A stretch of DNA of 64,000 bases from Xylophilus sp. GW821-FHT01B05 (GCA_038961845.1 CP152408.1:3534001-3598000); one strand, 5' to 3'. Counted from the stretch's first letter, positions 47,150-56,408 are shown. Translations and numbers: made by a program. The notes: a model not told the origin generated them from the letters alone.

Positions 47150-47908
47150 ATGGACATCGCAGGCAAGGTCTTCATCGTCACGGGCGCGGCATCGGGGTTG
47201 GGCGAGGGCACGGCCCGGCTGCTGGCCAGCAAGGGAGCGAAGGTGGTGGTGGCCGACATGCAGGACGCCAAGGGCCAGGCCGTGGCGCAGGAGATCGGCG
47301 GAGCCTTTGTGCACTGCGACGTCACGCAGGAGGCCGATGGCCAGGCCGCCGTGGCCAAGGCGCTGGAGCTGGGCCGGCTGATGGGCCTGGTCAACTGCGC
47401 CGGCATTGCACCGGCCGAAAAAACCGTGGGCAAGGCCGGCGCGCATTCGCTGGCGGTCTTTGCCAAGACCGTGACAGTGAACCTGGTGGGCAGCTTCAAC
47501 ATGATCCGACTGGCGGCCGAGGCCATGGCCCGCAACGAGCCCGAGCCCACCGGCGAGCGCGGCGTGCTGATCTCCACCGCCTCGGTCGCCGCCTACGACG
47601 GCCAGATCGGGCAGGCGGCCTATAGCGCGTCCAAGGGCGGCATCGTCGGCATGACGCTGCCGATCGCGCGCGACCTGGCGCGCAACGGTATCCGCAACAT
47701 GACCATCGCCCCCGGCATCTTCGGCACGCCCATGCTGTTCGGCATGCCGCAAGAGGTGCAGGACGCGCTGGCCGCCGGCGTGCCCTTCCCCTCGCGCCTG
47801 GGCACGCCGCAGGACTACGCCAGGCTGGCGGTGCACATCATCGAGAACGACATGCTGAACGGCGAAGTCATCCGCCTGGACGGAGCGATCCGGCTGGCGC
47901 CGAAGTGA
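47150..47908 (+). CDS. SDR-family dehydrogenase, 3-hydroxyacyl-CoA dehydrogenase type II-like
   Basis: A 252-residue short-chain dehydrogenase with the NAD motif [16 protein letters not shown] (residues 10-25), VNCAGIAP, catalytic Ser in [23 protein letters not shown] (YxxxK) and the [11 protein letters not shown] segment. The last two segments are typical of the HSD17B10/type II 3-hydroxyacyl-CoA dehydrogenases, which act in branched-chain or fatty acid breakdown. The ribosome-binding site is AAGGAGC. An ACGT-repeat operator lies just upstream. Confidence 0.92.
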   Translation: MDIAGKVFIVTGAASGLGEGTARLLASKGAKVVVADMQDAKGQAVAQEIGGAFVHCDVTQEADGQAAVAKALELGRLMGLVNCAGIAPAEKTVGKAGAHSLAVFAKTVTVNLVGSFNMIRLAAEAMARNEPEPTGERGVLISTASVAAYDGQIGQAAYSASKGGIVGMTLPIARDLARNGIRNMTIAPGIFGTPMLFGMPQEVQDALAAGVPFPSRLGTPQDYARLAVHIIENDMLNGEVIRLDGAIRLAPK

Positions 47909-47914
47909 ACGGCT

Positions 47915-48012
47915 CACCCCCAGGCTACGCACTTCGTGTCTTCGCCAACCCCCTGGAGGGGGCACATCCAGCGGCCCGGCAAAGCCGGTTCCGCGGATGT
48001 TGCGCGTGACCT
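47915..48012. repeat. Dispersed intergenic repeat, family 2, copy B (longest)
   Basis: Cccccaggctacgcacttcgtgtcttcgcc, then a hairpin ccccctggaggggg, then ccagcggcccggcaaagccggttccgcgg. The first part matches 52482-52512, the last part 10693-10721. No gene is present from 47909 to 48142. Confidence 0.7.
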
Positions 48013-48142
48013 GCTCCGCGGCCGCCTGCATCCTTACGCTTCATTTGCTCCGGAACGGCTAGCGGTAGCGATCGGTTGCGGGTGCGCCGACTGAAGTGGA
48101 TACAGTACGCAGCACTGACTACGCCGTACAAAAGAGTTCTCC

Positions 48143-48772
48143 ATGAAGTACCTCGCCCTCACCGTCCTGGCTGCTGCCGCCCTGCTCTCTGGCTGCGTCA
48201 CGCCGCCGCCCGCGCCGCTCACCGTGGCCGAGCTGCTCAATGCCGACCCGACCGCCCAGTGCCTGGCCGCCGCCAACCGCGACCCGCGCCTGACCTTGCT
48301 CGAACCCAAGGTCGGCAGCCTGCGTAGCGCGGGCCAGGCGTCGCTGCCCATGCTCGGCAGCAAGCAGATGCCCAGCGCCCCTGAGAAGACCGCCCTCGAA
48401 ATCTGGGGCAGCGAGCGGCAGCGCTGCCTGCCGCTGGGGCAGAGCTACCGGGCGAGCAAGCTTCCGCCGGCCCTGGTGTCGGCGTTCGAACTCAACCAGC
48501 GCGACCTGGTGTTCCTCACCACGCGGCTGTACACGGGCGAGATCAACTACGGCCAGTTCAACATGCGTCGCCAGGAGCTTGGGGCCGCCTACCGCACGCG
48601 GCTGCTGGAGTTCCAGCAGCAGTACGACGCCTGGCTGCAGGAGATCGAACCGCAGCGCCGCATGTACGCCGCGCCGCCGCCGCAGACCATGCCGGTATCC
48701 CCGGCCGTGCGGGCGCTCTTCACCAACTGCAACCGCTACAACGTCGACTACGTGAGCTGCACCAGCCAGTAG
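48143..48772 (+). CDS. Predicted lipoprotein of unknown function
   Basis: A 209-residue protein with a lipoprotein signal peptide (KYLALTVLAAAALLSGC, lipobox at residues 15-18). The mature part is helical with paired cysteines (QCLAAANRD, RQRCLPLG and the C-terminal FTNCNRYNVDYVSCTSQ) that could form disulfides. No domain is recognised. It has its own upstream region and no operon partner. Confidence 0.75.
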   Translation: MKYLALTVLAAAALLSGCVTPPPAPLTVAELLNADPTAQCLAAANRDPRLTLLEPKVGSLRSAGQASLPMLGSKQMPSAPEKTALEIWGSERQRCLPLGQSYRASKLPPALVSAFELNQRDLVFLTTRLYTGEINYGQFNMRRQELGAAYRTRLLEFQQQYDAWLQEIEPQRRMYAAPPPQTMPVSPAVRALFTNCNRYNVDYVSCTSQ

Positions 48773-48854
48773 TCCGCCGGCAAGCCAGGGCCCGCGCAGG
48801 ACGGGCCGGAAACATTCCTGCACTTTTGCGGCACAGGCCTCCCGGACAATGAGA
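48773..48854. other. Spacer before the nested inverted-repeat element
   Basis: 82 bp without a visible gene or signal; together with the following element it makes up the 367-bp gap before the yihY-like gene. Confidence 0.4.
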
Positions 48855-49125
48855 AGAACGTGTTCACGATCTCTATGGGGTCGCGCAAGTGTCTTTGCGG
48901 GATGGGATGCAAGGCGCGGTGCGCAGCCAATAGCACCGCTATTGGCAAGCGCCGCAACGCCGCAGACCGCCCGCAAAGACACTTGCCCGGAGGGTTGGAG
49001 TGAAATCGGGCGATTGAGCGCCCCGGCCCCTTGCATGGGCACCAGCCCATGCAGCGGGATCCGGGCCACCCACTCATCCCGATTGCACTCCAACGCGATC
49101 CCCATACAGATCGTGAACACGTTCT
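48855..49125. repeat. 271-bp nested inverted-repeat element (MITE-like or structured RNA)
   Basis: The ends are 26-bp inverted repeats with one mismatch (AGAACGTGTTCACGATCT... at 48855-48880 and its complement at 49100-49125). Inside are two more 17-bp hairpin arms: GCAAGTGTCTTTGCGGG/complement (48885-48901, 48970-48986, perfect), and GTTGGAGTGAAATCGGG/complement (48994-49010, 49078-49094, one mismatch). Each of these encloses a tip hairpin: GCCAATAGC/GCTATTGGC and TGCATGGGC/GCCCATGCA. The whole folds as a long stem with two branched arms. No coding sequence is inside. The right end touches the AGGAGG of the next gene. Confidence 0.85.
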
Positions 49126-49139
49126 AGGAGGAGCGCAGC

Positions 49140-50186
49140 ATGAACATCACCCCCTTTGTCACGCTGGCGCGCAAGTCGGTGGCCTCGTGGTCGAACGACT
49201 ATGCGCCCAGCATGGGCGCGGCGATTGCCTACTACACCGTCTTCTCGCTCGCGCCGCTGCTGCTGATCGTGATCGCGGTGGCCGGCTTTGTCTTTGGCCG
49301 CGAGGCGGTGCAGGGCGAGATCGTGGGCCAGCTCGCCGGCTTGCTGGGGCAGGATGGCGCGTTGGCGGTGCAAGGGCTGATTCGCGGCGCCAGCCACCCG
49401 ACCGAGGGCATCGTTGCCAGCGCCATCAGCGTGGTGGTGCTGGTGGTGGGCGCCACCACCGTGTTTGCAGAGCTGCAAAGCGCGCTGGACCGCATCTGGC
49501 GCGTGCCTGCGGCCGACAAGCAGAGCGGCGTGTTCGGCACGCTGCGCACGCGGCTGCTGTCCTTTGGGCTGATCCTGGGCCTGGCCTTCTTGCTGATGGT
49601 GTCGCTGACCGTCAGCGCGGCGGTGGCGGCCATGGGCAAGTGGGCCGGCCAACTGGTGCCGGGCTGGACCTTTGCGCTGCTGGCGCTGAACCTGGTGGTG
49701 TCGCTGGCCATCACCACCCTGCTGTTCGCCATGATCTACAAGCTGATGCCACGGGCCAGCATTGCCTGGCGCGATGTCTGGGTGGGCGCGGCGGTGACGG
49801 CCGTGCTGTTCGAGGTGGGCAAGCTGCTGATCGGGCTGTACGTGGGCAAGAGCAGCATCTCGTCATCCTTTGCGGCGGCGGGCTCCATCGTGGTGCTGCT
49901 GGTGTGGGTGTATTACTCGGCGCAGATCTTCTTGCTGGGCGCTGAGTTCACCTGGGTCTATGCCAACGAATACGGCTCGCGCAAGCCGCAGGCCCTGCCT
50001 GCCGTGGCGCCCGCGCCCATGCTGCAAGCCACCCCGCGTCTGGCGCTGGCGCCTGCCACAACGCGTGGGCCGACGCGGCGGCAGCGCATTCTGGTCACCG
50101 CCGGGCTGGCCGTGCTGCAGGTGGCGATCCGGGTCGCCATGCAGCGCCGCGCCGCGCGCCGGCAGGCGCTGCGCCGCCCGCGCTAG
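49140..50186 (+). CDS. YihY/BrkB-family inner membrane protein
   Basis: A 348-residue membrane protein with about six hydrophobic helices. The family signature MGAAIAYYTVFSLAPLLLIVIAVAG lies at residues 25-49, followed by FGREAVQGEIVGQL and an internal AELQSALDRIWRVP; TM helices recur near 95-115, 140-165, 185-205, 215-235 and 245-270. The Arg-rich tail (THRRGQ-like) is cytoplasmic. YihY/BrkB proteins, once misnamed ribonuclease BN, have no established function. A strong AGGAGG ribosome-binding site abuts the upstream inverted-repeat element. Confidence 0.92.
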   Translation: MNITPFVTLARKSVASWSNDYAPSMGAAIAYYTVFSLAPLLLIVIAVAGFVFGREAVQGEIVGQLAGLLGQDGALAVQGLIRGASHPTEGIVASAISVVVLVVGATTVFAELQSALDRIWRVPAADKQSGVFGTLRTRLLSFGLILGLAFLLMVSLTVSAAVAAMGKWAGQLVPGWTFALLALNLVVSLAITTLLFAMIYKLMPRASIAWRDVWVGAAVTAVLFEVGKLLIGLYVGKSSISSSFAAAGSIVVLLVWVYYSAQIFLLGAEFTWVYANEYGSRKPQALPAVAPAPMLQATPRLALAPATTRGPTRRQRILVTAGLAVLQVAIRVAMQRRAARRQALRRPR

Positions 50187-51091
50187 CTGGCGGCGCTCTC
50201 CTGCGCCATGGCGCGCACCCATTCGCTGAAGCTGGCCAGGGCGGGCGGCGGCGCGTCCACCGCCGGCGTGACCAGGTAGTACGAGCGCTCGCCGCGCAGT
50301 GGCCGGTTGCAGGCCACCACCAGTTCGCCGCGCGCCAGCTCGGCCTCGATCAGCAGCGGCGGGATCAGCGCCACGCCCAGGCCGTGCGCGGCGGCCACGG
50401 CCACCATCGAGAACAGCTCATAGCGCGGCCCGGCCAGGGCCGCCGGTGCGGCCACGCCCATGGCGTCGAACCACTGGCGCCAGCCGTAGGGCCGGGTGCT
50501 TTGCTGCAGCAGGGGCATGGCGGCGATCCGGCCCGGCGTCAGCTCCAGGCCGCCGCGCAGCGCGGGGCTGCAGACCGGGATCACGTCTTCGTGCAGCAGC
50601 GGCTCGGCGCGGGTGCCGGGCCAGTGGGCGACCTGCTCGGGCGTGCCGGCGTACAGCGCGGCATCAAAGCCGGTGTCGGCAAACAGGAAGGGGCGGGTGC
50701 GGGTCTCTATATGCACCGTGATGTCCGGGTGCAGCGCGGCCAGCCGGGGCAGGCGCGGCACCAGCCAGCGCGTGGCAAAGGTCGGCACCGCCGCCAGCGC
50801 CACGGCGCCGCCACGGCCCTGGCCGGCCATCAGGTCGAGCGTGTCGCGCTCCAGGCCTTCGAGCCCGCGCGCGATGTGGCGCCAGTACTGGGTGCCACCA
50901 GGCGTCAGCGCCACGCCGTGCCGCGTGCGGCGGAACAGGGTCACGCCCAGGAAAGCCTCCAGCGCCTGCACCTGGCGCGACACGGCGCTTTGCGTGAGCG
51001 ACAGCTCTTCGGCCGCGCGGGTATAGCTTTCGTGCCGCGCGGCGGCTTCGAAGCAGGCCAGTGCCTGCGTGGAGGGAATACGGCGTCGCAT
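50183..51091 (-). CDS. LysR-family regulator, GcvA-like
   Basis: A 302-residue LysR protein. The N-terminal IPSTQALACFEAAARHESYTRAAEELSLTQSAVSRQV in pattern is typical of the GcvA-type subgroup; a substrate-binding domain follows from about residue 90. It is divergent from gcdH, which it probably controls (in other Burkholderiales a LysR gene with this position is the glutaryl-CoA regulator). Its stop overlaps the yihY-like stop by 4 bp (convergent). Confidence 0.9.
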   Translation of the reverse strand: MRRRIPSTQALACFEAAARHESYTRAAEELSLTQSAVSRQVQALEAFLGVTLFRRTRHGVALTPGGTQYWRHIARGLEGLERDTLDLMAGQGRGGAVALAAVPTFATRWLVPRLPRLAALHPDITVHIETRTRPFLFADTGFDAALYAGTPEQVAHWPGTRAEPLLHEDVIPVCSPALRGGLELTPGRIAAMPLLQQSTRPYGWRQWFDAMGVAAPAALAGPRYELFSMVAVAAAHGLGVALIPPLLIEAELARGELVVACNRPLRGERSYYLVTPAVDAPPPALASFSEWVRAMAQESAAS

Positions 51092-51157
51092 GATGAAATG
51101 GAATCTTTTTAAAAGGCATGCCGGCCAGGCATCTGGGCTCCATTCTTTCAGAAATTC

Positions 51158-51170
51158 CTATACCGCATAG
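51158..51170. promoter_or_regulatory. LysR-box-like palindrome before gcdH
   Basis: CTATaccgcATAG lies in the 183-bp region between the LysR gene and gcdH and fits a T-n11-A symmetric LysR box. The arms are only 4 bp, so this is tentative. Confidence 0.4.
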
Positions 51171-51274
51171 CTTGATGTGCAAAACTCGTTTGCCGTGGCG
51201 CCAGCCGCGCACTAGGATGTCGGCGCAAGACCTCATCTTTTCCCTCTGCTTACCCCTTCCCCAGGAGACCTCTC

Positions 51275-52480
51275 ATGTCCAGCGCCCCCAGCCGCGCCGC
51301 CTTCCAATGGGCCGACCCGTTTTTGCTCGACCAGCAACTGACCGACGACGAGCGCATGATCCGCGACGCGGCCCATGCCTATTGCCAGGACAAGCTGGCG
51401 CCGCGCGTGCTCGAAGCCTTCCGCCACGAGAAGATGGACACCAGCATCTTCCGCGAGATGGGCGAGCTGGGCCTGCTGGGCCCGACCATCCCGACGCAGT
51501 ACGGCGGTGCCGGCCTGAACTATGTGAGCTACGGCCTGGTGGCGCGTGAGATCGAGCGCGTGGATTCCGGCTACCGCTCCATGGCCAGCGTGCAGAGTTC
51601 GCTGGTGATGGTGCCAATCCATGAATTCGGCACCGAAGCGCAGAAGCAAAAATACCTGCCCAAGCTCGCCAGCGGTGAATACATCGGCTGCTTCGGCCTG
51701 ACCGAGCCCGACCACGGCTCTGACCCCGGCAGCATGGTCACGCGCGCCCACAAGGTTGACGGCGGCTACAAGCTCTCTGGCGCCAAGATGTGGATCACCA
51801 ACAGCCCCGTGGCTGACGTGTTCGTGGTCTGGGCCAAGGAAGTCTCCGCAGGCGGCGCCGTTGGCCCGATCCGCGGCTTTGTGCTGGAAAAGGGCATGAA
51901 GGGCCTGAGCGCCCCGGCCATTCACGGCAAGGTCGGCCTGCGCGCTTCGATCACCGGCGAAATCGTCATGGACGAAGTCTTCGTGCCTGAAGAAAACGCC
52001 TTCCCCGAGGTGCAAGGCCTCAAAGGCCCGTTCACCTGCCTGAACAGCGCACGCTTTGGCATCGCCTGGGGCGCGCTGGGCGCGGCCGAGTTCTGCTGGC
52101 ACACCGCGCGCCAGTACACCATGGACCGCAAGCAGTTTGGCCGCCCGCTCGCCGCCAACCAGCTGATCCAGAAGAAGCTGGCCGACATGCAGACCGAAAT
52201 CACGCTGGGCCTGCAAAGCTGCCTGCGCGTGGGCCGCATGAAGGACGAAGGCCAGAACGTGGTCGAGATCATTTCGCTCATCAAGCGCAACAGCTGCGGC
52301 AAGTCGCTCGACATCGCCCGCCTGGCGCGCGACATGATGGGCGGCAACGGCATCAGCGACGAGTTCGGCGTGGCGCGCCATCTGGTGAACCTGGAAGTGG
52401 TCAACACCTATGAAGGCACGCACGATGTGCACGCCCTCATCCTCGGTCGCGCCCAAACCGGTATCCCGGCCTTCAGCTAA
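51275..52480 (+). CDS. gcdH: Glutaryl-CoA dehydrogenase
   Basis: A 401-residue acyl-CoA dehydrogenase. FAD and substrate motifs are [43 protein letters not shown] and [18 protein letters not shown], with the catalytic Glu in [18 protein letters not shown]. The subgroup sequence ([24 protein letters not shown]) is that of GcdH, which converts glutaryl-CoA to crotonyl-CoA in lysine, tryptophan and aromatic degradation. A CoA-transferase gene follows after a family-2 repeat. Confidence 0.95.
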   Translation: MSSAPSRAAFQWADPFLLDQQLTDDERMIRDAAHAYCQDKLAPRVLEAFRHEKMDTSIFREMGELGLLGPTIPTQYGGAGLNYVSYGLVAREIERVDSGYRSMASVQSSLVMVPIHEFGTEAQKQKYLPKLASGEYIGCFGLTEPDHGSDPGSMVTRAHKVDGGYKLSGAKMWITNSPVADVFVVWAKEVSAGGAVGPIRGFVLEKGMKGLSAPAIHGKVGLRASITGEIVMDEVFVPEENAFPEVQGLKGPFTCLNSARFGIAWGALGAAEFCWHTARQYTMDRKQFGRPLAANQLIQKKLADMQTEITLGLQSCLRVGRMKDEGQNVVEIISLIKRNSCGKSLDIARLARDMMGGNGISDEFGVARHLVNLEVVNTYEGTHDVHALILGRAQTGIPAFS

Positions 52481-52575
52481 CCCCCAGGCTTCGCACTGCG
52501 TGTCTTCGCCAACCCCCTTCCAGGGGGCGGCGCGGCCGCTTGGGGCGGCCCGGCGCAGCGCGCCTGCGCATGAAG
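52481..52575. repeat. Dispersed intergenic repeat, family 2, copy C
   Basis: Cccccaggcttcgcactgcgtgtcttcgccaa followed by a ccccttccaggggg hairpin and a GC-rich tail that diverges from copies A and B. It lies between gcdH and the CoA-transferase gene. Confidence 0.68.
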
Positions 52576-52609
52576 AACCAATACGCTCTCCGTTCACAGG
52601 ACACATCGC

Positions 52610-53854
52610 ATGAGCTTCACCACACACGAAGGCGCCCTCGCCGGCCTCAAGGTTCTTGATCTCTCGCGCGTGCTGGCCGGGCCCTGGTGCACCCAGACGC
52701 TGGCCGACCTGGGCGCCGATGTGGTGAAGATCGAGCGCCCCGGCGCCGGTGACGACACGCGCCACTGGGGCCCGCCCTTTCTGCAGGATGCCGAGGGCCG
52801 CGACACCGAGCAGGCGGCCTACTTCGCCTGCTGCAACCGCAACAAGCGCTCGGTCACCATCGACATGGCCACGCCCCAGGGCCAGCAGTTGCTGCAGCGC
52901 ATGGCGGCCGAGGCCGACGTGCTGGTGGAGAACTTCAAGGTCGGCGGCCTGAAAGCCTATGGCCTGGACTACGCCAACCTGCAGGCGCTGAACCCACGGC
53001 TCATCTACTGCTCGATCACCGGCTTTGGCCAGGACGGCCCCTACGCCAAGCGCGCCGGCTATGACCTCATGGTGCAGGCCATGAGCGGCATGATGAGCAT
53101 CACCGGCCGCGCCGACGGCACGCCCGGCGGCGGCCCGCAGCGTGTGGGCGTGGCGCTGACCGACACCTTCACCGGCATGTACGCCGCCACCGCCATCCTG
53201 GCCGCGCTGCAGGCGCGCGGGCGCACCGGCCGCGGCCAGCACATCGACATGGCGCTGCTGGACGTGGGCATGGCCCTGCTTGCCAACCAGACCACCGGCT
53301 ACCTCAACACCGGCGACGTGCCGCAGCGCCAGGGCAATACGCACCCCAGCCTGGCGCCCTACCAGGACTTCCCGACCGCCGACGGCGCCGTGCTGCTGGC
53401 CATCGGCAACGACGGCCAGTTCACCCGCTTTTGCGCCGCCGTGGGCAAGCCCGAATGGAGCGCCGACCCGCGCTACGCCAGCAACACCTTGCGGGTACGC
53501 CACCGCGACACGCTGATCCCGGCGATGGAAGAGATCACCCGCACCCGCAGCACCGCCGACTGGATCGCGCTGCTGGAAGACAAGGCCGTGCCCTGCGGCC
53601 CGATCAACGACATTGGCCAGGCCTTTGCCGACCCGCAGGTGCAGGCACGCGGCCTGGCGCTCAAGCTGCCGCGCGCGGCGGGCGACGGCATCACGGAAAT
53701 CGCCGGCGTGGCCAGCCCGCTGCGCCTGGGCGAGCACCCGCCGGTACTGCACCGCGCCCCGCCCGCGCTGGGCGAGCACACCGACGAGGTGCTGCGGGAG
53801 TTCGGGCTGGCGCCTGCGGCAATTGCAGAGCTGCGCGCGGCAGGCGTTCTTTAG
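52610..53854 (+). CDS. CaiB/BaiF-family CoA-transferase (probable glutarate CoA-transferase)
   Basis: A 414-residue class III CoA-transferase with LAGLKVLDLSRVLAGPWCTQTLADLGADVVKIERPG at the N-terminus, the catalytic aspartate in GYDLMVQAMSGMMS, and the later GRGQHIDMALLDVGMALLAN. Together with GcdH next door it probably transfers CoA from succinyl-CoA to glutarate, giving glutaryl-CoA. The pairing is the basis for the substrate; the family alone does not fix it. Its start is about 130 bp after gcdH. Confidence 0.88.
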   Translation: MSFTTHEGALAGLKVLDLSRVLAGPWCTQTLADLGADVVKIERPGAGDDTRHWGPPFLQDAEGRDTEQAAYFACCNRNKRSVTIDMATPQGQQLLQRMAAEADVLVENFKVGGLKAYGLDYANLQALNPRLIYCSITGFGQDGPYAKRAGYDLMVQAMSGMMSITGRADGTPGGGPQRVGVALTDTFTGMYAATAILAALQARGRTGRGQHIDMALLDVGMALLANQTTGYLNTGDVPQRQGNTHPSLAPYQDFPTADGAVLLAIGNDGQFTRFCAAVGKPEWSADPRYASNTLRVRHRDTLIPAMEEITRTRSTADWIALLEDKAVPCGPINDIGQAFADPQVQARGLALKLPRAAGDGITEIAGVASPLRLGEHPPVLHRAPPALGEHTDEVLREFGLAPAAIAELRAAGVL

Positions 53855-53912
53855 GTAAAAAATGCCTCTAGCCCAGGTGCAGCCTGGGCTTCTAGCTATT
53901 CTTTTTATAGTT
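53855..53912. repeat. Dispersed intergenic repeat, family 1, copy E
   Basis: Ggtaaaaaatgcctct, core AGCCCAGG tgcag CCTGGGCT, then tctagctattctttttatagtta. It lies between convergent genes and supplies the stop of the minus-strand epimerase gene. The perfect core hairpin suits a bidirectional terminator. Confidence 0.75.
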
Positions 53913-54855
53913 ATGCCGCAGCAACGGCCGCCAAGCCTTGCCGCACCGTCGGGTAGCGCAGCGCCAGCCGCAGCTCCTGGTGCAGGCGCTGGTTGTCCAG
54001 CCGGCGCGATTCGCTCATGAAGCTCAGCAGCATCAGCGACAGCTGCTCGCCCGCAGCGCTGCGCGCCACGCGCGGCGGGCGCGGCAGGCGGTATAGGTCG
54101 GCCGCCAGGTCAAAGTAGTCGCCCATCTTCAGCTCGGTGTCGTCGCTGGCGTGGTACACGCGCTGCGCCGCGCCGCGCCACAGTGCCGCGCAGCAGGCGC
54201 GCGCCAGGTCGTCGGCGTGGATGTGGCTGGTGTAGACATCGTCTGCGGCCTGCAGCACCGGCGTGCCGCGCAGCAGGCGCTCGCGCGGCGTGCCGCCGGG
54301 CCGATCCGGCGCGTAGATGCCGGGAATGCGCAGGATGCTGGCGCGGCTGCCGCCACGGCCAAAGTGGCGCACCGCCGCCTCGGCATCCACCCGGCGGTGC
54401 GCGCGGGCGGTGTGCGGCGCCACCGGGCGCGACTCTGGCACGCGCTCGCCACGGCAGTCGCCGTAGACACCGCTGGTCGAGCCATACACCAGCACGCCCG
54501 GCCGCGTGCGCCGCGCCAAGCTGCGCACCAACGCCAGCGTGCGCGGGTCGCGCCACCAATGGGCACCGGCGTCCTCGCTGGCCGGGGGCGGCGGCGCCAG
54601 GTGCAGCACGCGCTGCGCCAGCCCGGCCAGCCGCCGCAGCGATGCCGCGTCGTCCAGATTGCCCGCCAGCGGCACGATGCCGCGCGCACGCAGGGCCGGT
54701 GCGCGCTCGGGCGAAGAGGTCAGCGCCAGCAGGCGCACACGCCCTGCCAGCAGGCCCGCCGCACGCAGGCCAACGTCGCCGCAGCCGACGATCAGCACGC
54801 GCTGGCGTTTGAAACGCGCAGGCAGCGCGCCGAGGGGGGTCTGGTTTGAAGGCAA
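53911..54855 (-). CDS. NAD-dependent epimerase/dehydratase family protein (atypical SDR)
   Basis: A 314-residue protein with VLIVGCGDVGLRAAGLLAGRVRLLALT (Rossmann motif GxGxxG form), VLVYGSTSGVYGDCRGE (Ser and Tyr region), SILRIPGIYAPDRPGG and HIHADDLARACCAAL. This is the SDR_a5/YeeZ-like group of unknown role. The start is taken as TTG at 54855, because no ATG lies before the fold except one 51 codons upstream inside the divergent gene; a GTG further in is the alternative. It is divergent from the flavin reductase gene. Confidence 0.78.
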   Translation of the reverse strand: MPSNQTPLGALPARFKRQRVLIVGCGDVGLRAAGLLAGRVRLLALTSSPERAPALRARGIVPLAGNLDDAASLRRLAGLAQRVLHLAPPPPASEDAGAHWWRDPRTLALVRSLARRTRPGVLVYGSTSGVYGDCRGERVPESRPVAPHTARAHRRVDAEAAVRHFGRGGSRASILRIPGIYAPDRPGGTPRERLLRGTPVLQAADDVYTSHIHADDLARACCAALWRGAAQRVYHASDDTELKMGDYFDLAADLYRLPRPPRVARSAAGEQLSLMLLSFMSESRRLDNQRLHQELRLALRYPTVRQGLAAVAAA

Positions 54856-54916
54856 AATCGATCCGATCAGCAGAAACAAGAGCGGAAGCCAGGCTCCGCC
54901 CAAGGATAACCAAGCG

Positions 54917-55957
54917 ATGAGTTTCACTATTTCCGTGCAGCCCAGCGGCCGCACCTTCACCACCGAGGCTGGCGAGACCATCCTGACCGCCGCCATCCGC
55001 CAAGGCATTGGCCTGCCCTATGGCTGCAAGGACGGGGCCTGCGGCTCCTGCAAATGCAAGAAGCTCGAAGGCAGCGTCGTCCAGGGCGAGCACCAGAGCA
55101 AGGCCTTGTCGGCCGAGGAAGAGGCCCAGGGACTGGTCCTGACCTGCCGCTCGGTGCCGCAAAGCGACGTGGTGCTGGAATCGCGCCAGGTCACCGACGA
55201 AAGCGCCTTCCCGGTGCGCAAGATGCCGGTGCGCGTGCAGTTGCTGGAAAAGCTCTCGCACGACGTGGTGCGGCTGCGGCTGCAACTGCCGGCCACCGAG
55301 CAGTTGCGCTACCACGCCGGCCAGTACCTGGAATTCATCCTGCGCGACGGCAGCCGCCGCGCCTACTCCATGGCCAGCGCGCCGCACACCCAGGCCGAGA
55401 CCGGCCCGAGCGTCGAGCTGCACCTGCGCCACATGCCTGGCGGCAAGTTCACCGACCACGTGTTCACCGCCCTGAAAGAGCGCGACATCCTGCGCTGCGA
55501 GGCGCCCTTTGGCAGCTTCTTCCTGCGCGAAGACTCTGACAAACCCATCGTGCTGCTGGCCTCGGGCACCGGCTTCGCGCCGATCAAGGCACTGATCGAG
55601 CAACTGCAGTTCAAGGCCAGCACGCGCCCGGTCACGCTCTACTGGGGCGGCCGCCGCCCGGCCGACCTGTACCTGCACGACTGGATCACGCAGAAGGCCG
55701 CCGAGATGCCGCAGCTGACCTACGTGCCCGTGGTGTCCAACGCCCTGCCCGAAGACGACTGGACCGGCCGCGCCGGCTTTGTCCACCAGGCCGTGCTGGA
55801 CGACTTCGCCGACCTGTCGGGCCACCAGGTCTACGCCTGCGGCGCGCCCATCGTGGTCGAGTCCGCACAAAAAGCCTATGTGGCCGAGCGCGGCCTGCCA
55901 GCAGAAGAATTCTTTGCCGACGCCTTCACCAGCGAGGCCGACAAGCACGGCGGCTGA
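54917..55957 (+). CDS. CDP-6-deoxy-L-threo-D-glycero-4-hexulose-3-dehydrase reductase-like flavin reductase (AscD-like)
   Basis: A 346-residue oxidoreductase: an N-terminal plant-type [2Fe-2S] ferredoxin domain (CKDGACGSCKCKKLEG and LTCRSVP, residues 38-80), an FAD-binding domain (RAYSMASAP near 155), and an NAD-binding domain (LLASGTGFAPIKALIE, YWGGRRPADLYL, ACGAP). This three-part layout is shared by AscD/RfbI, phenol hydroxylase reductases and similar single-component reductases. The stand-alone copy in this setting is common in Comamonadaceae; the electron acceptor is not known. Confidence 0.85.
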   Translation: MSFTISVQPSGRTFTTEAGETILTAAIRQGIGLPYGCKDGACGSCKCKKLEGSVVQGEHQSKALSAEEEAQGLVLTCRSVPQSDVVLESRQVTDESAFPVRKMPVRVQLLEKLSHDVVRLRLQLPATEQLRYHAGQYLEFILRDGSRRAYSMASAPHTQAETGPSVELHLRHMPGGKFTDHVFTALKERDILRCEAPFGSFFLREDSDKPIVLLASGTGFAPIKALIEQLQFKASTRPVTLYWGGRRPADLYLHDWITQKAAEMPQLTYVPVVSNALPEDDWTGRAGFVHQAVLDDFADLSGHQVYACGAPIVVESAQKAYVAERGLPAEEFFADAFTSEADKHGG

Positions 55958-55983
55958 GCCTCACCTTCGCGCCCCACAAAAAC

Positions 55984-56014
55984 AAAGGCCCGCAGCGCGA
56001 AGCTGCGGGCCTTT
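55984..56014. terminator. Bidirectional terminator
   Basis: A 13-bp perfect stem AAAGGCCCGCAGC/GCTGCGGGCCTTT with a GCGAA loop lies between the convergent reductase gene and the small exported-protein gene; A and T flanks serve both directions. Confidence 0.85.
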
Positions 56015-56056
56015 GTCTTGGCGGCCAGCCCCCATGCAGGGGCCGGTGGCGCGGTC

Positions 56057-56263
56057 TTAGCTGGTCTTGGCTTCAGCGGCGGCCTTCTTGGCCTTGACAT
56101 GCTTGGCGTGGGCCTTTTTCTTTGTGACCTTGGCAGGAGCTGCTGCCGTGGCAGCAGGAGCTGCGGCAGCGGCCGGAGCGGCTGGGGCTGCAGCCGGGGT
56201 TTGGGCGAAGGCGGCACCGCCGATGGAGAGGGCAAGAGCAGCGACGAGGGCTTGGATCTTCAT
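56057..56263 (-). CDS. Small exported Ala/Lys-rich protein (acid-shock-like)
   Basis: A 68-residue protein with a signal peptide (MKIQALVAALALSIGGAAFAQ, cleaved near AFA-Q, here split by region), then a Pro/Ala repeat (PAAAPAAPAAA) and a basic tail (KVTKKKAHAKHVKAKKAAAE). The composition is like the periplasmic acid-shock protein Asr and similar small basic proteins. A start 49 residues upstream is possible but would remove the signal peptide from the terminus. The function is unknown. Confidence 0.7.
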   Translation of the reverse strand: MKIQALVAALALSIGGAAFAQTPAAAPAAPAAAAAPAATAAAPAKVTKKKAHAKHVKAKKAAAEAKTS

Positions 56264-56408
56264 GGTGTGAACTCCGGGTGGTGGTACATGGAAAAAATCT
56301 TCCATGCGCCTACAACGCGCCAGGGGCACTGGCCGCATCACATCCGGCACACAAAATAGGGTAAGCGATTGTGTCTGCCGCATGGCAGCAAGAGGACAAT
56401 CGGCGGCC

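Noticed and set aside
48855..49125. Rho-independent terminator as full explanation of the inverted-repeat element
   Set aside because: The element is far larger than a terminator, has several nested arms and no T tract at its right end.
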